DNA of 8,532 nucleotides from an uncultured Muribaculaceae bacterium (GCA_947644475.1 CANRZQ010000115.1:1-8532), one strand, 5' to 3'. Positions 1-6,966 are shown, counted from the first letter of the stretch. Program-made: numbers and translations. Notes: a model not told the origin generated them from the letters alone.

Positions 1-612
1 GGCAAGGGAGTGGGCGCGGCGGAGGCGAAGCACTCCTGCATATCCGTGAAAGAGCATGATGACGAGCGCGATTATGCGCCCGACATTGTTATTGTTTATG
101 GCACGGAGTTCCACACCGTCGGGGACTGTGTTTTCAGCGCGCATGCGCTCGACCAGGGCGCGGCATTTCTCGGCCGGGGCATCGACAATCACGGGGAAGG
201 CGTTGCATGCGGCGCCGGCATAGGCTTTTGCCTGCCCGACAGGGATGTCGCGCGGGCACACTACGATCTTTACTTTTGGGGGCGACATGGCCGGAGCCTC
301 GGCGGCGACAAGGTCGGCGATAGCGCCGGAGAGGCGGGCAGCAGCATCGTCGATGTGTCCGTTGGGGCCATAAGAGCAGTCGAGACGGTAGAAGCCGGGG
401 AAGTCGGACGACATGGGGATGTCGTAGCAGAAGGCATAGTCGACAAGGCGTTTTATCGCCGCGGAATCGAATCGGCGGCCAAGGAGTGTGTTGGCCACGA
501 CGTATCCGATTTCGGAAAGCGACATTTCGGCCATGTTTTTGAAAAAGGCCTTGGGGAGGAAAAGCCCCGGTATGGTTGAGATATCAAAATTTGAGTAATC
601 AAAGTTTTGCAT
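1..612 (-). CDS. Threonine synthase-like protein, probable pseudoenzyme (3' end outside window)
   Basis: Read on the minus strand, this frame is open for 204 codons from ATG at 612 to the left edge. The protein follows the threonine synthase (fold-type II PLP enzyme) layout: residues 15-20 (PGLFLP) match the N-terminal GLFMP element, 31-45 (SLSEIGYVVANTLLG) match the conserved SFREIAY helix, and 173-180 (NNNNVGRI) match the SANSINVGR segment. However, the catalytic motif HGPTLAFKD is replaced by YGPNGHIDD (81-89), so the PLP lysine becomes Asp88. About 30 residues that should follow, including the SGDTGSA phosphate-binding loop, are missing. Threonine synthase activity is therefore not expected, and the present role is unknown. 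The start is uncertain: GTG at 615 or 690 is in frame, but a -7-like box at 679-686 favours 612. Homology is judged from remembered family motifs. I am confident of the resemblance and less so of function. Confidence 0.75.
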   Translation of the reverse strand, partial: MQNFDYSNFDISTIPGLFLPKAFFKNMAEMSLSEIGYVVANTLLGRRFDSAAIKRLVDYAFCYDIPMSSDFPGFYRLDCSYGPNGHIDDAAARLSGAIADLVAAEAPAMSPPKVKIVVCPRDIPVGQAKAYAGAACNAFPVIVDAPAEKCRALVERMRAENTVPDGVELRAINNNNVGRIIALVIMLFHGYAGVLRLRRAHSLA

Positions 613-678
613 CACTGTGGAGTCGGTGAGGATTGTACGGTTGGCAACGTTCAGCGTTTGTACTGATGCTTGCGAAGG

Positions 679-686
679 CAAATTTA
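679..686 (-). promoter_or_regulatory. Candidate Bacteroidetes -7 box for the threonine synthase-like gene
   Basis: The minus strand reads TAAATTTG here, an exact match to the Bacteroidetes -7 consensus TAnnTTTG. It lies 66 bases upstream of the ATG at 612, giving a leader of roughly 60 bases. About 19-20 bases further upstream there is only a T-rich tract (TTTTTTATTT), not a clear TTTG -33 box, so this is a partial match. If real, the threonine synthase-like gene has its own promoter inside the 127-base spacer after mscS. The rest of that spacer (613-739) shows no convincing terminator. Confidence 0.4.
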
Positions 687-739
687 ACACTTTTCCCGTT
701 AAATAAAAAATATCGGGCGTGTAAAAGCATTAAATAATC

Positions 740-1693
740 TTAATCGTTCTGCCCGGTGATGTGCACGTCGAGTTGCGGGAAGGGAAAATTGATGCCTCGG
801 GCAGGGAGCTCGTTGTAGAACCGCTCGTTGAAATCGAAGAATACGCCCCAGTAGTTTTCGGTTCGTGTCCAAGCCCTCACAGTGATTACCACGGCTGAAT
901 CGGCGAGTTCTTTCAGGAACACGACGGGCGAGCGGTCGGGACGTGCCGTGGCAATTACTTTTGAGATGTGCTCGTCGTCGGTGTATTGCTTTACGATACG
1001 GGAGTCGGCAGCGAGCATTTCGAGGATTGCCTTGCGGGCTGCGTCCACGTCGTCGCCATAGGCAATGGATATGTCCCAGTCGACGCGGCGATAGGGCTCC
1101 TTGGACGCGTTGTTGATGGTGCCGGTGGAGAGGCCGCCGTTGGGTATTATGATTATGCGGTTGTCGGCGGTTGATATTATTGTGTGGAATATCTGGATTT
1201 CGCGTACGGTGCCGGCATAGCCTTGCGTCTCGATATAATCGCCTACCTTATAGGGTTTGAGCAGGAGGATGAGCACGCCTCCGGCAAAGTTTTGCAAGGT
1301 GCCCGACAGGGCCATACCGATGGCGACACCGGCAGATGCGAATATGGCTATGAACGAGGATGTCTCGATGCCGAGGATGCCTATTACGGTGACGATGAGT
1401 ATGAAATAGAGGAGCATCTTCACCAGCGAGAGGACGAATGTGGTGAGCGAGGCTTCTACTTTGCGGCGTGTGAGGATGGATACCAGAAACCGATGCAGCC
1501 TTGTGATTATAAATCGGCCGGCATAGAATACGAGTACGGCTATGGCGAGGTTGATGGCAAATGACACCATCCCTGACACCATCTTGTCGAGCAGTTCGTC
1601 GAGCGGAAGCGATTTGAGCATCGCTATCTCGTCTTTGGCAGACGGGACAGAGTCGGGCAACGCGACCGGGGATATTTGCTGTAAGAGAATCAT
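740..1693 (-). CDS. MscS-family small-conductance mechanosensitive ion channel
   Basis: This 317-residue inner-membrane channel of the MscS family relieves osmotic downshock by opening under membrane tension. Three hydrophobic segments are visible at about 41-63, 85-107 and 110-142. The third is the Gly/Ala-rich pore helix (ASAGVAIGMALSGTLQNFAG, 119-138), as in E. coli MscS. The cytoplasmic beta domain carries the hallmark IPNG (183-186), then KEPYRR (198-203), and the alpha/beta domain ends with FPFPQLDV (303-310), matching FPYPQMDV of MscS. Length is slightly above E. coli MscS (286 residues) because of an extra N-terminal segment before TM1. The ATG at 1693 is followed closely by sequence suitable for a membrane protein, and no better start is seen. 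The gene lies 75 bases downstream of the C11 protease on the same strand, and a hairpin sits between them. Confidence 0.95.
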   Translation of the reverse strand: MILLQQISPVALPDSVPSAKDEIAMLKSLPLDELLDKMVSGMVSFAINLAIAVLVFYAGRFIITRLHRFLVSILTRRKVEASLTTFVLSLVKMLLYFILIVTVIGILGIETSSFIAIFASAGVAIGMALSGTLQNFAGGVLILLLKPYKVGDYIETQGYAGTVREIQIFHTIISTADNRIIIIPNGGLSTGTINNASKEPYRRVDWDISIAYGDDVDAARKAILEMLAADSRIVKQYTDDEHISKVIATARPDRSPVVFLKELADSAVVITVRAWTRTENYWGVFFDFNERFYNELPARGINFPFPQLDVHITGQND

Positions 1694-1720
1694 TATTAAT
1701 GACTAATGATGAATGACTAA
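1693..1720 (+). repeat. Four-copy heptad tract (TGACTAA-type) at the mscS start
   Basis: Read on the plus strand, the spacer divides into four consecutive 7-base units: TTATTAA, TGACTAA, TGATGAA and TGACTAA. Two are identical and the other two differ by one to three bases. The first unit shares one base with the mscS start codon. The same heptad occurs at 6967-7015 and 7519-7553. No coding role is seen. Confidence 0.6.
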
Positions 1721-1723
1721 CGG

Positions 1724-1742
1724 CACAAGCCGGAGGCTTGTG
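1724..1742 (-). terminator. Hairpin downstream of the C11 protease gene (possible terminator)
   Basis: This is a perfect 8-bp stem, CACAAGCC/GGCTTGTG, around a 3-base loop. It lies 27 bases after the stop codon of the minus-strand protease gene and upstream of mscS. No U-rich tract follows on the minus strand, so it may be a weak terminator, an RNA-processing or stability hairpin, or part of a dispersed repeat rather than an intrinsic terminator. Confidence 0.45.
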
Positions 1743-1768
1743 TTCCTATCTTCCGGACTTCCCGACTC

Positions 1769-2998
1769 TCAGTCGAGGGGAACTGAGGGCAGGGAGGCTT
1801 TGCCGAGGAGGGCGGAGGCTACGTCGGAATACCAGGCGGTGGTATTATAACCTTTTGTGGCGGCGGTTTGTTCAGACGAGAAGATGTAGGTGGAGATGCC
1901 GCAGTGGGCGTCGAGGTTCATTTCGTCCCAGAGCCTCGGAGTGCAGTTTTGGTAAATCACGGCTTCGCCGAGGGCCTCGTGCCAATGGGCGAGAGCCTGT
2001 GGGTCGGTGGCAATGGCATCGACGTAGTGGGCAAGGTCGAAATAGTAGCATTTGCCGAAAGAGGGCGCGGTGAAACGCTGCGGGGCATAGCCGGCGGGAG
2101 CCGGGAATGTGGCGGTTTCGTAGACCAGGCGTGTGGCCTCGGCAAGGGCGGGGATTTTAGATGTGTCGACGACAGACATTGAGCATGTGCGGTCGGCGGG
2201 GTCGAGTTGGGTATTGTAATGTGTGAATGTGTTGGTGGCGGCGTTGATCATGGCCTCGCGGGGCGACTCTGTGAAGAATGGCTTGATGTTGAGGTCGTAG
2301 CGCATGCCGTCGACGGGAAGTTCGGTGACAGAGCCGGCTATATACGGAGCGCAGCCGCGCAGGTCGTAGAGCACTTCCGCCGACATCATCAGGCAGCAGT
2401 CGAAGTAGATAAAGTCGAGTTCCTGGTCTTCGAGGGCAACGGCGAGTGCCGATGTGTTCATTTTCTTATTGTTGTCCAGGCCGTAGGAGAATGTGACGGG
2501 AGCGTCGGCCTCTGCCATGCCGTCGACAAGCCAACCGTTGCCGTGGCTCCACAGCACCATGCCGTAGGAGTCGGCCGGGGCATATTCCTTGGCGTCGGCC
2601 CATATGCGGCGCATCCTGCTGATTGAGACCGAAGGCTCGGACGCATCGTAGGTCTTCACCACATGCTCGGTGCCGTCGGGCTTAATCTCGTAGAGGCGTA
2701 TCGGGTCGGCGGCACGCCGGGGTACATGGTAGACGAGGAGTGTTCCGTCGGTGATGTCGGATGCGGCGGCTTTCATCTCGGCAAGGTCGTTTTTGTCGTA
2801 GACGTTGCCAAGGTTGTTGGATGCCACCATATACACGAGCACCGTGCGCGTCTTGGCGGACGGGCGCGATGGCGGGTCGGAAGGCGTTTCGGGGACAACA
2901 GGGTCGGTGCCCGCGGAAGAACGCGGGGCGTCCTCACAGCCCGGAAAGGCTGTGAGGATTACGGCCGCGAGTATTGTCGAAAGAAATTTTTTTATCAT
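1769..2998 (-). CDS. Clostripain-family (peptidase C11) lipoprotein cysteine protease
   Basis: This 409-residue protein has a lipoprotein signal: KK at 3-4, a hydrophobic core at 5-18, and a lipobox-like FPGC with Cys21 as the likely lipidation site. A Pro/Ser-rich linker (31-48) follows. The C11 domain starts at about residue 51 (RTVLVYMVASNNL) and carries both catalytic elements: His152 in WSHGNGW and the nucleophile Cys202 in FDCCLM, corresponding to the family DACLM motif. Clostripain-type enzymes usually cut after Arg or Lys. The acidic residue that sets this specificity was not identified here, so substrate preference is inference. The predicted location is the periplasmic face or the cell surface. 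It starts 28 bases after alaS, so co-transcription from the alaS promoter is likely. Both catalytic residues are intact and no frameshift is seen. The target protein is unknown; Bacteroidales genomes often encode several such proteases. Confidence 0.9.
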   Translation of the reverse strand: MIKKFLSTILAAVILTAFPGCEDAPRSSAGTDPVVPETPSDPPSRPSAKTRTVLVYMVASNNLGNVYDKNDLAEMKAAASDITDGTLLVYHVPRRAADPIRLYEIKPDGTEHVVKTYDASEPSVSISRMRRIWADAKEYAPADSYGMVLWSHGNGWLVDGMAEADAPVTFSYGLDNNKKMNTSALAVALEDQELDFIYFDCCLMMSAEVLYDLRGCAPYIAGSVTELPVDGMRYDLNIKPFFTESPREAMINAATNTFTHYNTQLDPADRTCSMSVVDTSKIPALAEATRLVYETATFPAPAGYAPQRFTAPSFGKCYYFDLAHYVDAIATDPQALAHWHEALGEAVIYQNCTPRLWDEMNLDAHCGISTYIFSSEQTAATKGYNTTAWYSDVASALLGKASLPSVPLD

Positions 2999-3026
2999 TG
3001 GTCAGAGGAGAATATGTATTGGTGAA

Positions 3027-5645
3027 TCAGAAGTTGGCTTTAAGGGACTCGAAGGCGGCCATGATGCCGTCGCGGTCCTTACCGCCGGCCTGTGCAAATC
3101 CGGGCTGACCGCCACCTCCGCCTTTAATAGCCTTGGCGGCCTCGCGCACAATGAGCGATGCGTTCTTGCCGGCCTTGACAACGTCGTCGGTGAGCATCAC
3201 GGTGAGCAGGGGCTTGCCGGCGGGGTCGACTGTGGCAGCGATGAACGCCGTGTTTTCCGGAGAAATCTCGCGGATGCGGAAGGCCACGTTCTTGGCCACC
3301 TCGGGGAGGCGCACTCCTGCAAGGGTTGCAACCCGGATGCCGTCTTTTGTCTCTGCTGCTGCAAGCACCTGGTCGGCAAGCGTGGCGATGCGTTCCTTGA
3401 AATATTCCTCAACCTGTGCGTGAAGGCCCGCATTTTCTTCCATCGACTTGCGGATGGCGGCCACCACGTCGGGGGCGTTATTGAAGAATGATGCTATTTC
3501 CTTGGCAGTGTCGGCCATGTCGTTGATTACGCGCTCGACGTTTTCTCCGGTTATGGCCTCGATGCGGCGGATGCCTGCGGCCACGGAGCCTTCGGATATG
3601 ATGCGGATCATGCCGATGTTGCCGGTGTTGTCGACGTGTGTGCCACCACAGAGTTCGACAGAGTCGCCGTAGCGGATTACGCGCACCTCATCGCCGTATT
3701 TCTCGCCGAAGAGAGCCATGGCTCCCATTTCGCGTGCCTCGGCGATGGGAATGTTGCGATGCTCGTCGCGGGCAATGGCACGGCGCACCTCGCGGTTGGC
3801 GATGCGCTCAACCTCGCGGAGTTGCTCGGGTGTGACTTTCTGGAAATGGGAGAAGTCGAAACGGAGCACTTCGGGCGACACAAAGGAGCCGCGCTGCTCG
3901 ACGTGGCTTCCGAGCACCTTGCGCAGAGCCGCGTGGATGAGGTGGGTTGCGGTGTGGTTGCAGGATGTGGCGAGGCGGGCGTCGCTGTCGATTTCGGCAC
4001 GGAACACAGCGGTGACATCGGCTGGAAGCGTGGCGGAAAGGTGCACGCCCATGCCGTTCTCGCGCTTGGTGTCGTATATTTCGGTTTTTGAGCCGTCGGG
4101 AGCGATGAGCACGCCGCGGTCGCCGGTCTGGCCACCCATCTCGGCATAGAAGGGTGTCTGCTCGAGCACAATCTGGTAGTACTCCTTATTCTTTTGCTTA
4201 ACCTTGCGGTAGCGGAGGATACGGGTGTCGACAGCCTGCACGTCGTAGCCTACAAACTGCTGCTCGCCTTCGTTGACGGTGACCCAGTCGGTGGCCTCGA
4301 CAGCGGCGGCGTTGCGCGCGCGGGTTTTCTGCGCTTCCATCTCGGCGTCGAAACCGGCCTGGTCGAGGGTCATGCCGTTTTCTTTGAGGATGAGTTCGGT
4401 GAGGTCGAGGGGGAAACCGTAGGTGTCGTAGAGGGTGAATGCTTCCTTGCCGGAAATCTCGGTCTTGCCTGCGGCGCGGGCAGCCTCGATGGCGTTGTCG
4501 AGAAGGCGGATGCCGTTTTCGAGGGTGCGGAGGAAAGCGTCTTCCTCTTCCTTGATAACACGCATGATAAGGTCGCGCTGGGCGGCAATCTCGGGATAAG
4601 CCTCGCCCATCGAGGCGATGAGGGTGTCGACAAGACGGTACATGAAGGCCTGCTTCTGCCCGAGGAATGTATATGCGTAGCGGACGGCGCGGCGCAGGAT
4701 GCGGCGGATAACGTATCCGGCTTTTGCATTGCCGGGGAGTTGTGAGTCGGCGATGGAGAATGCGATGGTGCGGACGTGGTCGGCGATTACGCGCATTGCC
4801 ACGTCTACCTTATGGTCCTGACCGTATTTTTTGCCGGAGAGGTCGGCGATTTTATCGATGAGGGGGGTAAATACGTCGGTATCGTAATTTGACTTTTTGC
4901 CTTGGAGAGCCATGCAGAGACGCTCGAATCCCATGCCGGTGTCGATTACCTTTGCGGGAAGCGGCTCGAGCGAGCCGTCGGCCTTGCGGTTGAACTGCAT
5001 GAATACAAGGTTCCAGATTTCAATCACGAGGGGATTGTCGTGGTTGACGAGGTCGCGGCCGGGAATTTGGGCGCGTTCCTCATCGGAGCGGAGGTCGATG
5101 TGAATCTCGGAGCAGGGCCCGCAGGGTCCGGTGTCGCCCATTTCCCAGAAATTGTCGTGCTTGTTGCCGTTGATGATATGGTCCTCGGGGAGGTGACGGA
5201 GCCAGAAGCCGGCGGCTTCATCGTCGCGGCCAAGGCCTTCGGCGGGCGAGCCTTCGAACACGGTGGCATAGAGCCGCTTGGGGTCGAGGCCGAGCACGTC
5301 GACGAGGTATTCCCATGCCCATTCGATGGCTTCCTCCTTGAAATAGTCGCCAAACGACCAGTTGCCGAGCATCTCGAACATGGTGTGGTGGTAGGTATCC
5401 ATGCCCACTTCCTCGAGGTCGTTGTGCTTTCCGGAAACGCGCAGGCATTTCTGGGAATCGGCTACACGGGTGTATTTGGCGGCCTTGTTGCCAAGGATAA
5501 TGTCTTTAAACTGGTTCATGCCTGCGTTGGTAAACATCAACGTGGGGTCGTCTTTGATAACCATCGGGGCAGAAGGTACGATATGATGCCCTTTGGAGTT
5601 GAAAAAGTCGATGAATGACTTGCGGATTTCCTTTGCTGAGCGCAT
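3027..5645 (-). CDS. alaS: Alanyl-tRNA synthetase
   Basis: This cytoplasmic class II synthetase charges tRNA-Ala and hydrolyses mischarged Ser- and Gly-tRNA. In the 872-residue form all parts are in order: catalytic domain with HNDLEEVG (74-81) and GDTGPCGPCSEIHID (170-184), tRNA-recognition region, editing domain with zinc ligands His564 and His568 (HTATH) plus Cys666 and His670 (CGGTH), and a C-terminal C-Ala domain with the glycine-rich GGGGGQPGFAQAGG (842-855). Length fits the family (E. coli 876). An in-frame ATG ten codons upstream at 5675 would give 882 residues, but the promoter puts the transcript start at about 5677-5680, leaving almost no leader. The family also typically begins close to the MRSAKEIRKSF sequence, so 5645 is preferred. 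The gene is first of the minus-strand series and is followed closely by the C11 protease. Confidence 0.97.
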   Translation of the reverse strand: MRSAKEIRKSFIDFFNSKGHHIVPSAPMVIKDDPTLMFTNAGMNQFKDIILGNKAAKYTRVADSQKCLRVSGKHNDLEEVGMDTYHHTMFEMLGNWSFGDYFKEEAIEWAWEYLVDVLGLDPKRLYATVFEGSPAEGLGRDDEAAGFWLRHLPEDHIINGNKHDNFWEMGDTGPCGPCSEIHIDLRSDEERAQIPGRDLVNHDNPLVIEIWNLVFMQFNRKADGSLEPLPAKVIDTGMGFERLCMALQGKKSNYDTDVFTPLIDKIADLSGKKYGQDHKVDVAMRVIADHVRTIAFSIADSQLPGNAKAGYVIRRILRRAVRYAYTFLGQKQAFMYRLVDTLIASMGEAYPEIAAQRDLIMRVIKEEEDAFLRTLENGIRLLDNAIEAARAAGKTEISGKEAFTLYDTYGFPLDLTELILKENGMTLDQAGFDAEMEAQKTRARNAAAVEATDWVTVNEGEQQFVGYDVQAVDTRILRYRKVKQKNKEYYQIVLEQTPFYAEMGGQTGDRGVLIAPDGSKTEIYDTKRENGMGVHLSATLPADVTAVFRAEIDSDARLATSCNHTATHLIHAALRKVLGSHVEQRGSFVSPEVLRFDFSHFQKVTPEQLREVERIANREVRRAIARDEHRNIPIAEAREMGAMALFGEKYGDEVRVIRYGDSVELCGGTHVDNTGNIGMIRIISEGSVAAGIRRIEAITGENVERVINDMADTAKEIASFFNNAPDVVAAIRKSMEENAGLHAQVEEYFKERIATLADQVLAAAETKDGIRVATLAGVRLPEVAKNVAFRIREISPENTAFIAATVDPAGKPLLTVMLTDDVVKAGKNASLIVREAAKAIKGGGGGQPGFAQAGGKDRDGIMAAFESLKANF

Positions 5646-5679
5646 ATGTAATGTAATTTTTCTTTTTAGTTTCAAATAA

Positions 5680-5711
5680 TCTGCAAAATTACTGTTTTTT
5701 TATTAATTTTG
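5680..5711 (+). promoter_or_regulatory. Candidate divergent promoter toward the M23 peptidase
   Basis: On the plus strand, TCTG (5680-5683), 20 bases, then TAATTTTG (5704-5711) gives a perfect -7 box and a three-of-four match to the -33 box at the correct spacing. It overlaps the alaS promoter on the other strand. The two -7 boxes form an inverted repeat with 10-bp arms (5682-5691 and 5704-5713). A transcript from here would carry a leader of about 280 bases before the M23 gene at 5998, including the REP pair and the 24-bp palindrome. No better promoter for that gene is seen, but this is inference. Confidence 0.4.
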
Positions 5712-5715
5712 CAAA
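5684..5715 (-). promoter_or_regulatory. alaS promoter, Bacteroidetes consensus type
   Basis: On the minus strand, TTTG (5712-5715) is followed by 20 bases and then TAATTTTG (5684-5691). This is a full match to the Bacteroidetes primary sigma consensus TTTG-N19-21-TAnnTTTG. The expected transcript start is near 5677-5680, giving a leader of about 30-35 bases before the ATG at 5645. Confidence 0.8.
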
Positions 5716-5792
5716 TCCACATCAAAAAAGAAGAAATAAACCCGTATTATTCACTATATAAATATTTCGCAGGAGAAAGTTAATGCTTTGAA

Positions 5793-5884
5793 TGTAGGGA
5801 CGCACGGCTCGTGCGTCCGTTGCAAAATATCAATCTATTGTATAATAGGTAATTACACGGACGCACGAGCCGTGCGTCCCTACA
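5793..5884. repeat. Inverted pair of REP-like elements (BIME-like)
   Basis: Two 28-base arms (5793-5820 and 5857-5884) are exact reverse complements, separated by a 36-base AT-rich spacer. Each arm is itself a hairpin: GGACGCACG, a 3-base loop (GCT, or AGC in the right arm), then CGTGCGTCC. Each hairpin is preceded at its outer foot by the tetranucleotide GTAG (5794-5797; as CTAC on the plus strand at 5880-5883). A GTAG foot followed by a palindrome is the known layout of REP elements mobilised by RAYT transposases (TnpA-REP). No transposase gene lies in the window, so these would be non-autonomous copies. The whole could also fold as one long 28-bp hairpin in RNA. Confidence 0.75.
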
Positions 5885-5889
5885 ATGTG

Positions 5890-5913
5890 ATTTGTCAGAC
5901 GTGTCTGACAAAT
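5890..5913. promoter_or_regulatory. 24-bp near-perfect palindrome, candidate operator
   Basis: ATTTGTCAGAC and its reverse complement GTCTGACAAAT flank a central GT, giving 11-bp perfect arms. It starts six bases after the REP pair and ends 84 bases before the M23 start codon, just ahead of a near-match -7 box (5920-5927). Size and symmetry fit the binding site of a dimeric repressor such as the GntR or TetR type, but no regulator gene is present. No U-tract follows on either side, so an intrinsic terminator is less likely. Confidence 0.45.
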
Positions 5914-5997
5914 TGGGTATTTATTTGCGAACTACTCCATATTGAAACAAAGACGAAAAATCATTATATGAATTGCCCAAATAAAATGTAGTTAGGG

Positions 5998-6966
5998 ATG
6001 CGAAAGACATTTTATAAATATAATCCGGCGACGGCATCGTATGAGCGCGTGTATCCAAGCCGCGCGCAACGGTGGTGGGCCGTGGCGCGCCAGTTTGCAT
6101 GGGGTGTGTCGATTGGCCTTGCCGTGTTTGTGGCCTTATATTACGCTTTCGATTTTCCACGTGAGAAAGAACTGCGCATGGAGAACGAGCACCTGCACGC
6201 CCGTTTTTCGCAACTGGGGCGGCAGGCCGACGAGGCCATGGCTGTGATGGAGGACATAGCGGCACGCGACAATAACTTCTACCGTGTGATGATGCAGGCC
6301 GACCCCATGACCCCGGCGGCACGATATGCCGGACTTGAACGCCAGAGCAGCCACGCACGCGCCGACTCTCTGGGCGACGACGCCCTTGTGAACGCCGTAG
6401 CGGCAAAACTCGACCGCCTCGACCATCAGGTGTACGCGCAAATCAAATCGTTTGATTTCCTTTACGACCAGGCTCACCTGCAACGCGACCGCATCGACCA
6501 TATGCCGGCCATACAGCCCGTGAGCGAGAGCAAACTGCGACAGATGGCCTCGGGCTACGGCTACCGCCGCGACCCGATTTACGGCACGTCGCGTTTTCAC
6601 GAGGGCATGGATTTCTCCTCGCCGATAGGCACGCCTGTCTACGCAACAGGCAAGGGCATCGTGGTGTTTGCCGGATGGAAAAGCGGCTATGGAAATCTGA
6701 TAGAGGTTGACCATGGCTACAATTATGTGACGCGCTATGCCCATCTGTCGAAAATCGGCGTGAAGGAGGGGCAGTCGGTTGACCGCGGCGAACAGATTGG
6801 CGAGGTGGGCAACACGGGCAAATCGACAGGCCCCCACCTTCACTATGAGGTGCGGCTGCGCGGCGAGCCGCAGAATCCGGTGAACTATTATTTCTACGAC
6901 CTCACACCCGAGGAGTATGACGAGATGATACGCCAGGCCGAGAATGCCGGGCATGTCATGGATTAA
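5998..6966 (+). CDS. Membrane-anchored M23 (LytM-type) peptidoglycan endopeptidase
   Basis: This 322-residue envelope protein has a short basic, aromatic-rich cytoplasmic tail (1-30), one transmembrane helix at about 33-51, a periplasmic heptad-like helical stretch (about 55-90) likely to form a coiled coil, a linker, and a C-terminal M23 domain (about 183-297). The zinc ligands and catalytic residues of active LytM enzymes are all present: His201 and Asp205 (HEGMD), His249 (YAHL), and His280 with His282 (GPHLHYE). It is therefore predicted to be a functional zinc endopeptidase that cuts peptide crosslinks in peptidoglycan, unlike the degenerate NlpD/EnvC activators. The role in growth or division is inference. 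The ATG at 5998 is chosen because the tail and helix read naturally from it. It is transcribed divergently from alaS. Confidence 0.93.
   Translation: MRKTFYKYNPATASYERVYPSRAQRWWAVARQFAWGVSIGLAVFVALYYAFDFPREKELRMENEHLHARFSQLGRQADEAMAVMEDIAARDNNFYRVMMQADPMTPAARYAGLERQSSHARADSLGDDALVNAVAAKLDRLDHQVYAQIKSFDFLYDQAHLQRDRIDHMPAIQPVSESKLRQMASGYGYRRDPIYGTSRFHEGMDFSSPIGTPVYATGKGIVVFAGWKSGYGNLIEVDHGYNYVTRYAHLSKIGVKEGQSVDRGEQIGEVGNTGKSTGPHLHYEVRLRGEPQNPVNYYFYDLTPEEYDEMIRQAENAGHVMD

Larger units (their letters stand above)
5646..5997. other. Divergent intergenic region between alaS and the M23 peptidase gene
   Basis: This 352-base AT-rich spacer holds no credible gene. From left to right it contains the alaS leader, the overlapping divergent promoters (5680-5715), about 75 AT-rich bases without recognised structure, the inverted REP pair (5793-5884), the 24-bp palindrome (5890-5913), a near-match -7 box TTTATTTG (5920-5927) without a suitable -33, and about 70 AT-rich bases up to the ATG at 5998. 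Confidence 0.7.

Noticed and set aside
10..579. Plus-strand frame of 189 codons
   Set aside because: It lies antisense to the threonine synthase-like gene, whose minus-strand frame has recognisable family motifs. The plus translation has no recognisable domain.
613..690. N-terminal extension of the threonine synthase-like protein from GTG at 690
   Set aside because: The frame is open back to about 733, and the extension reads plausibly as protein, but it overlaps the -7-like box at 679-686 and lacks an ATG. It is kept only as an alternative.
4902..5618. Plus-strand frame of 238 codons inside alaS
   Set aside because: It is entirely antisense to the conserved catalytic domain of alaS and is a by-product of high-GC codon use.
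5646..5683. T-box or other riboswitch in the alaS leader
   Set aside because: The predicted leader is only about 30-35 AT-rich bases, too short for a T-box, and it shows no conserved motif.
5793..5884. CRISPR-like repeat-spacer-repeat
   Set aside because: There are only two copies, in inverted rather than direct orientation, with no cas genes. The GTAG-footed hairpins fit REP elements better.
5788..5991. Small plus-strand frame of 67 codons in the divergent spacer
   Set aside because: It is built across the REP pair and the 24-bp palindrome, has AT-rich non-coding composition, and its translation has no recognisable feature.
6136..6954. Minus-strand frame of 272 codons opposite the M23 peptidase
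   Set aside because: It is antisense to an M23 gene with all five active-site residues intact, and its own translation has no domain signal.
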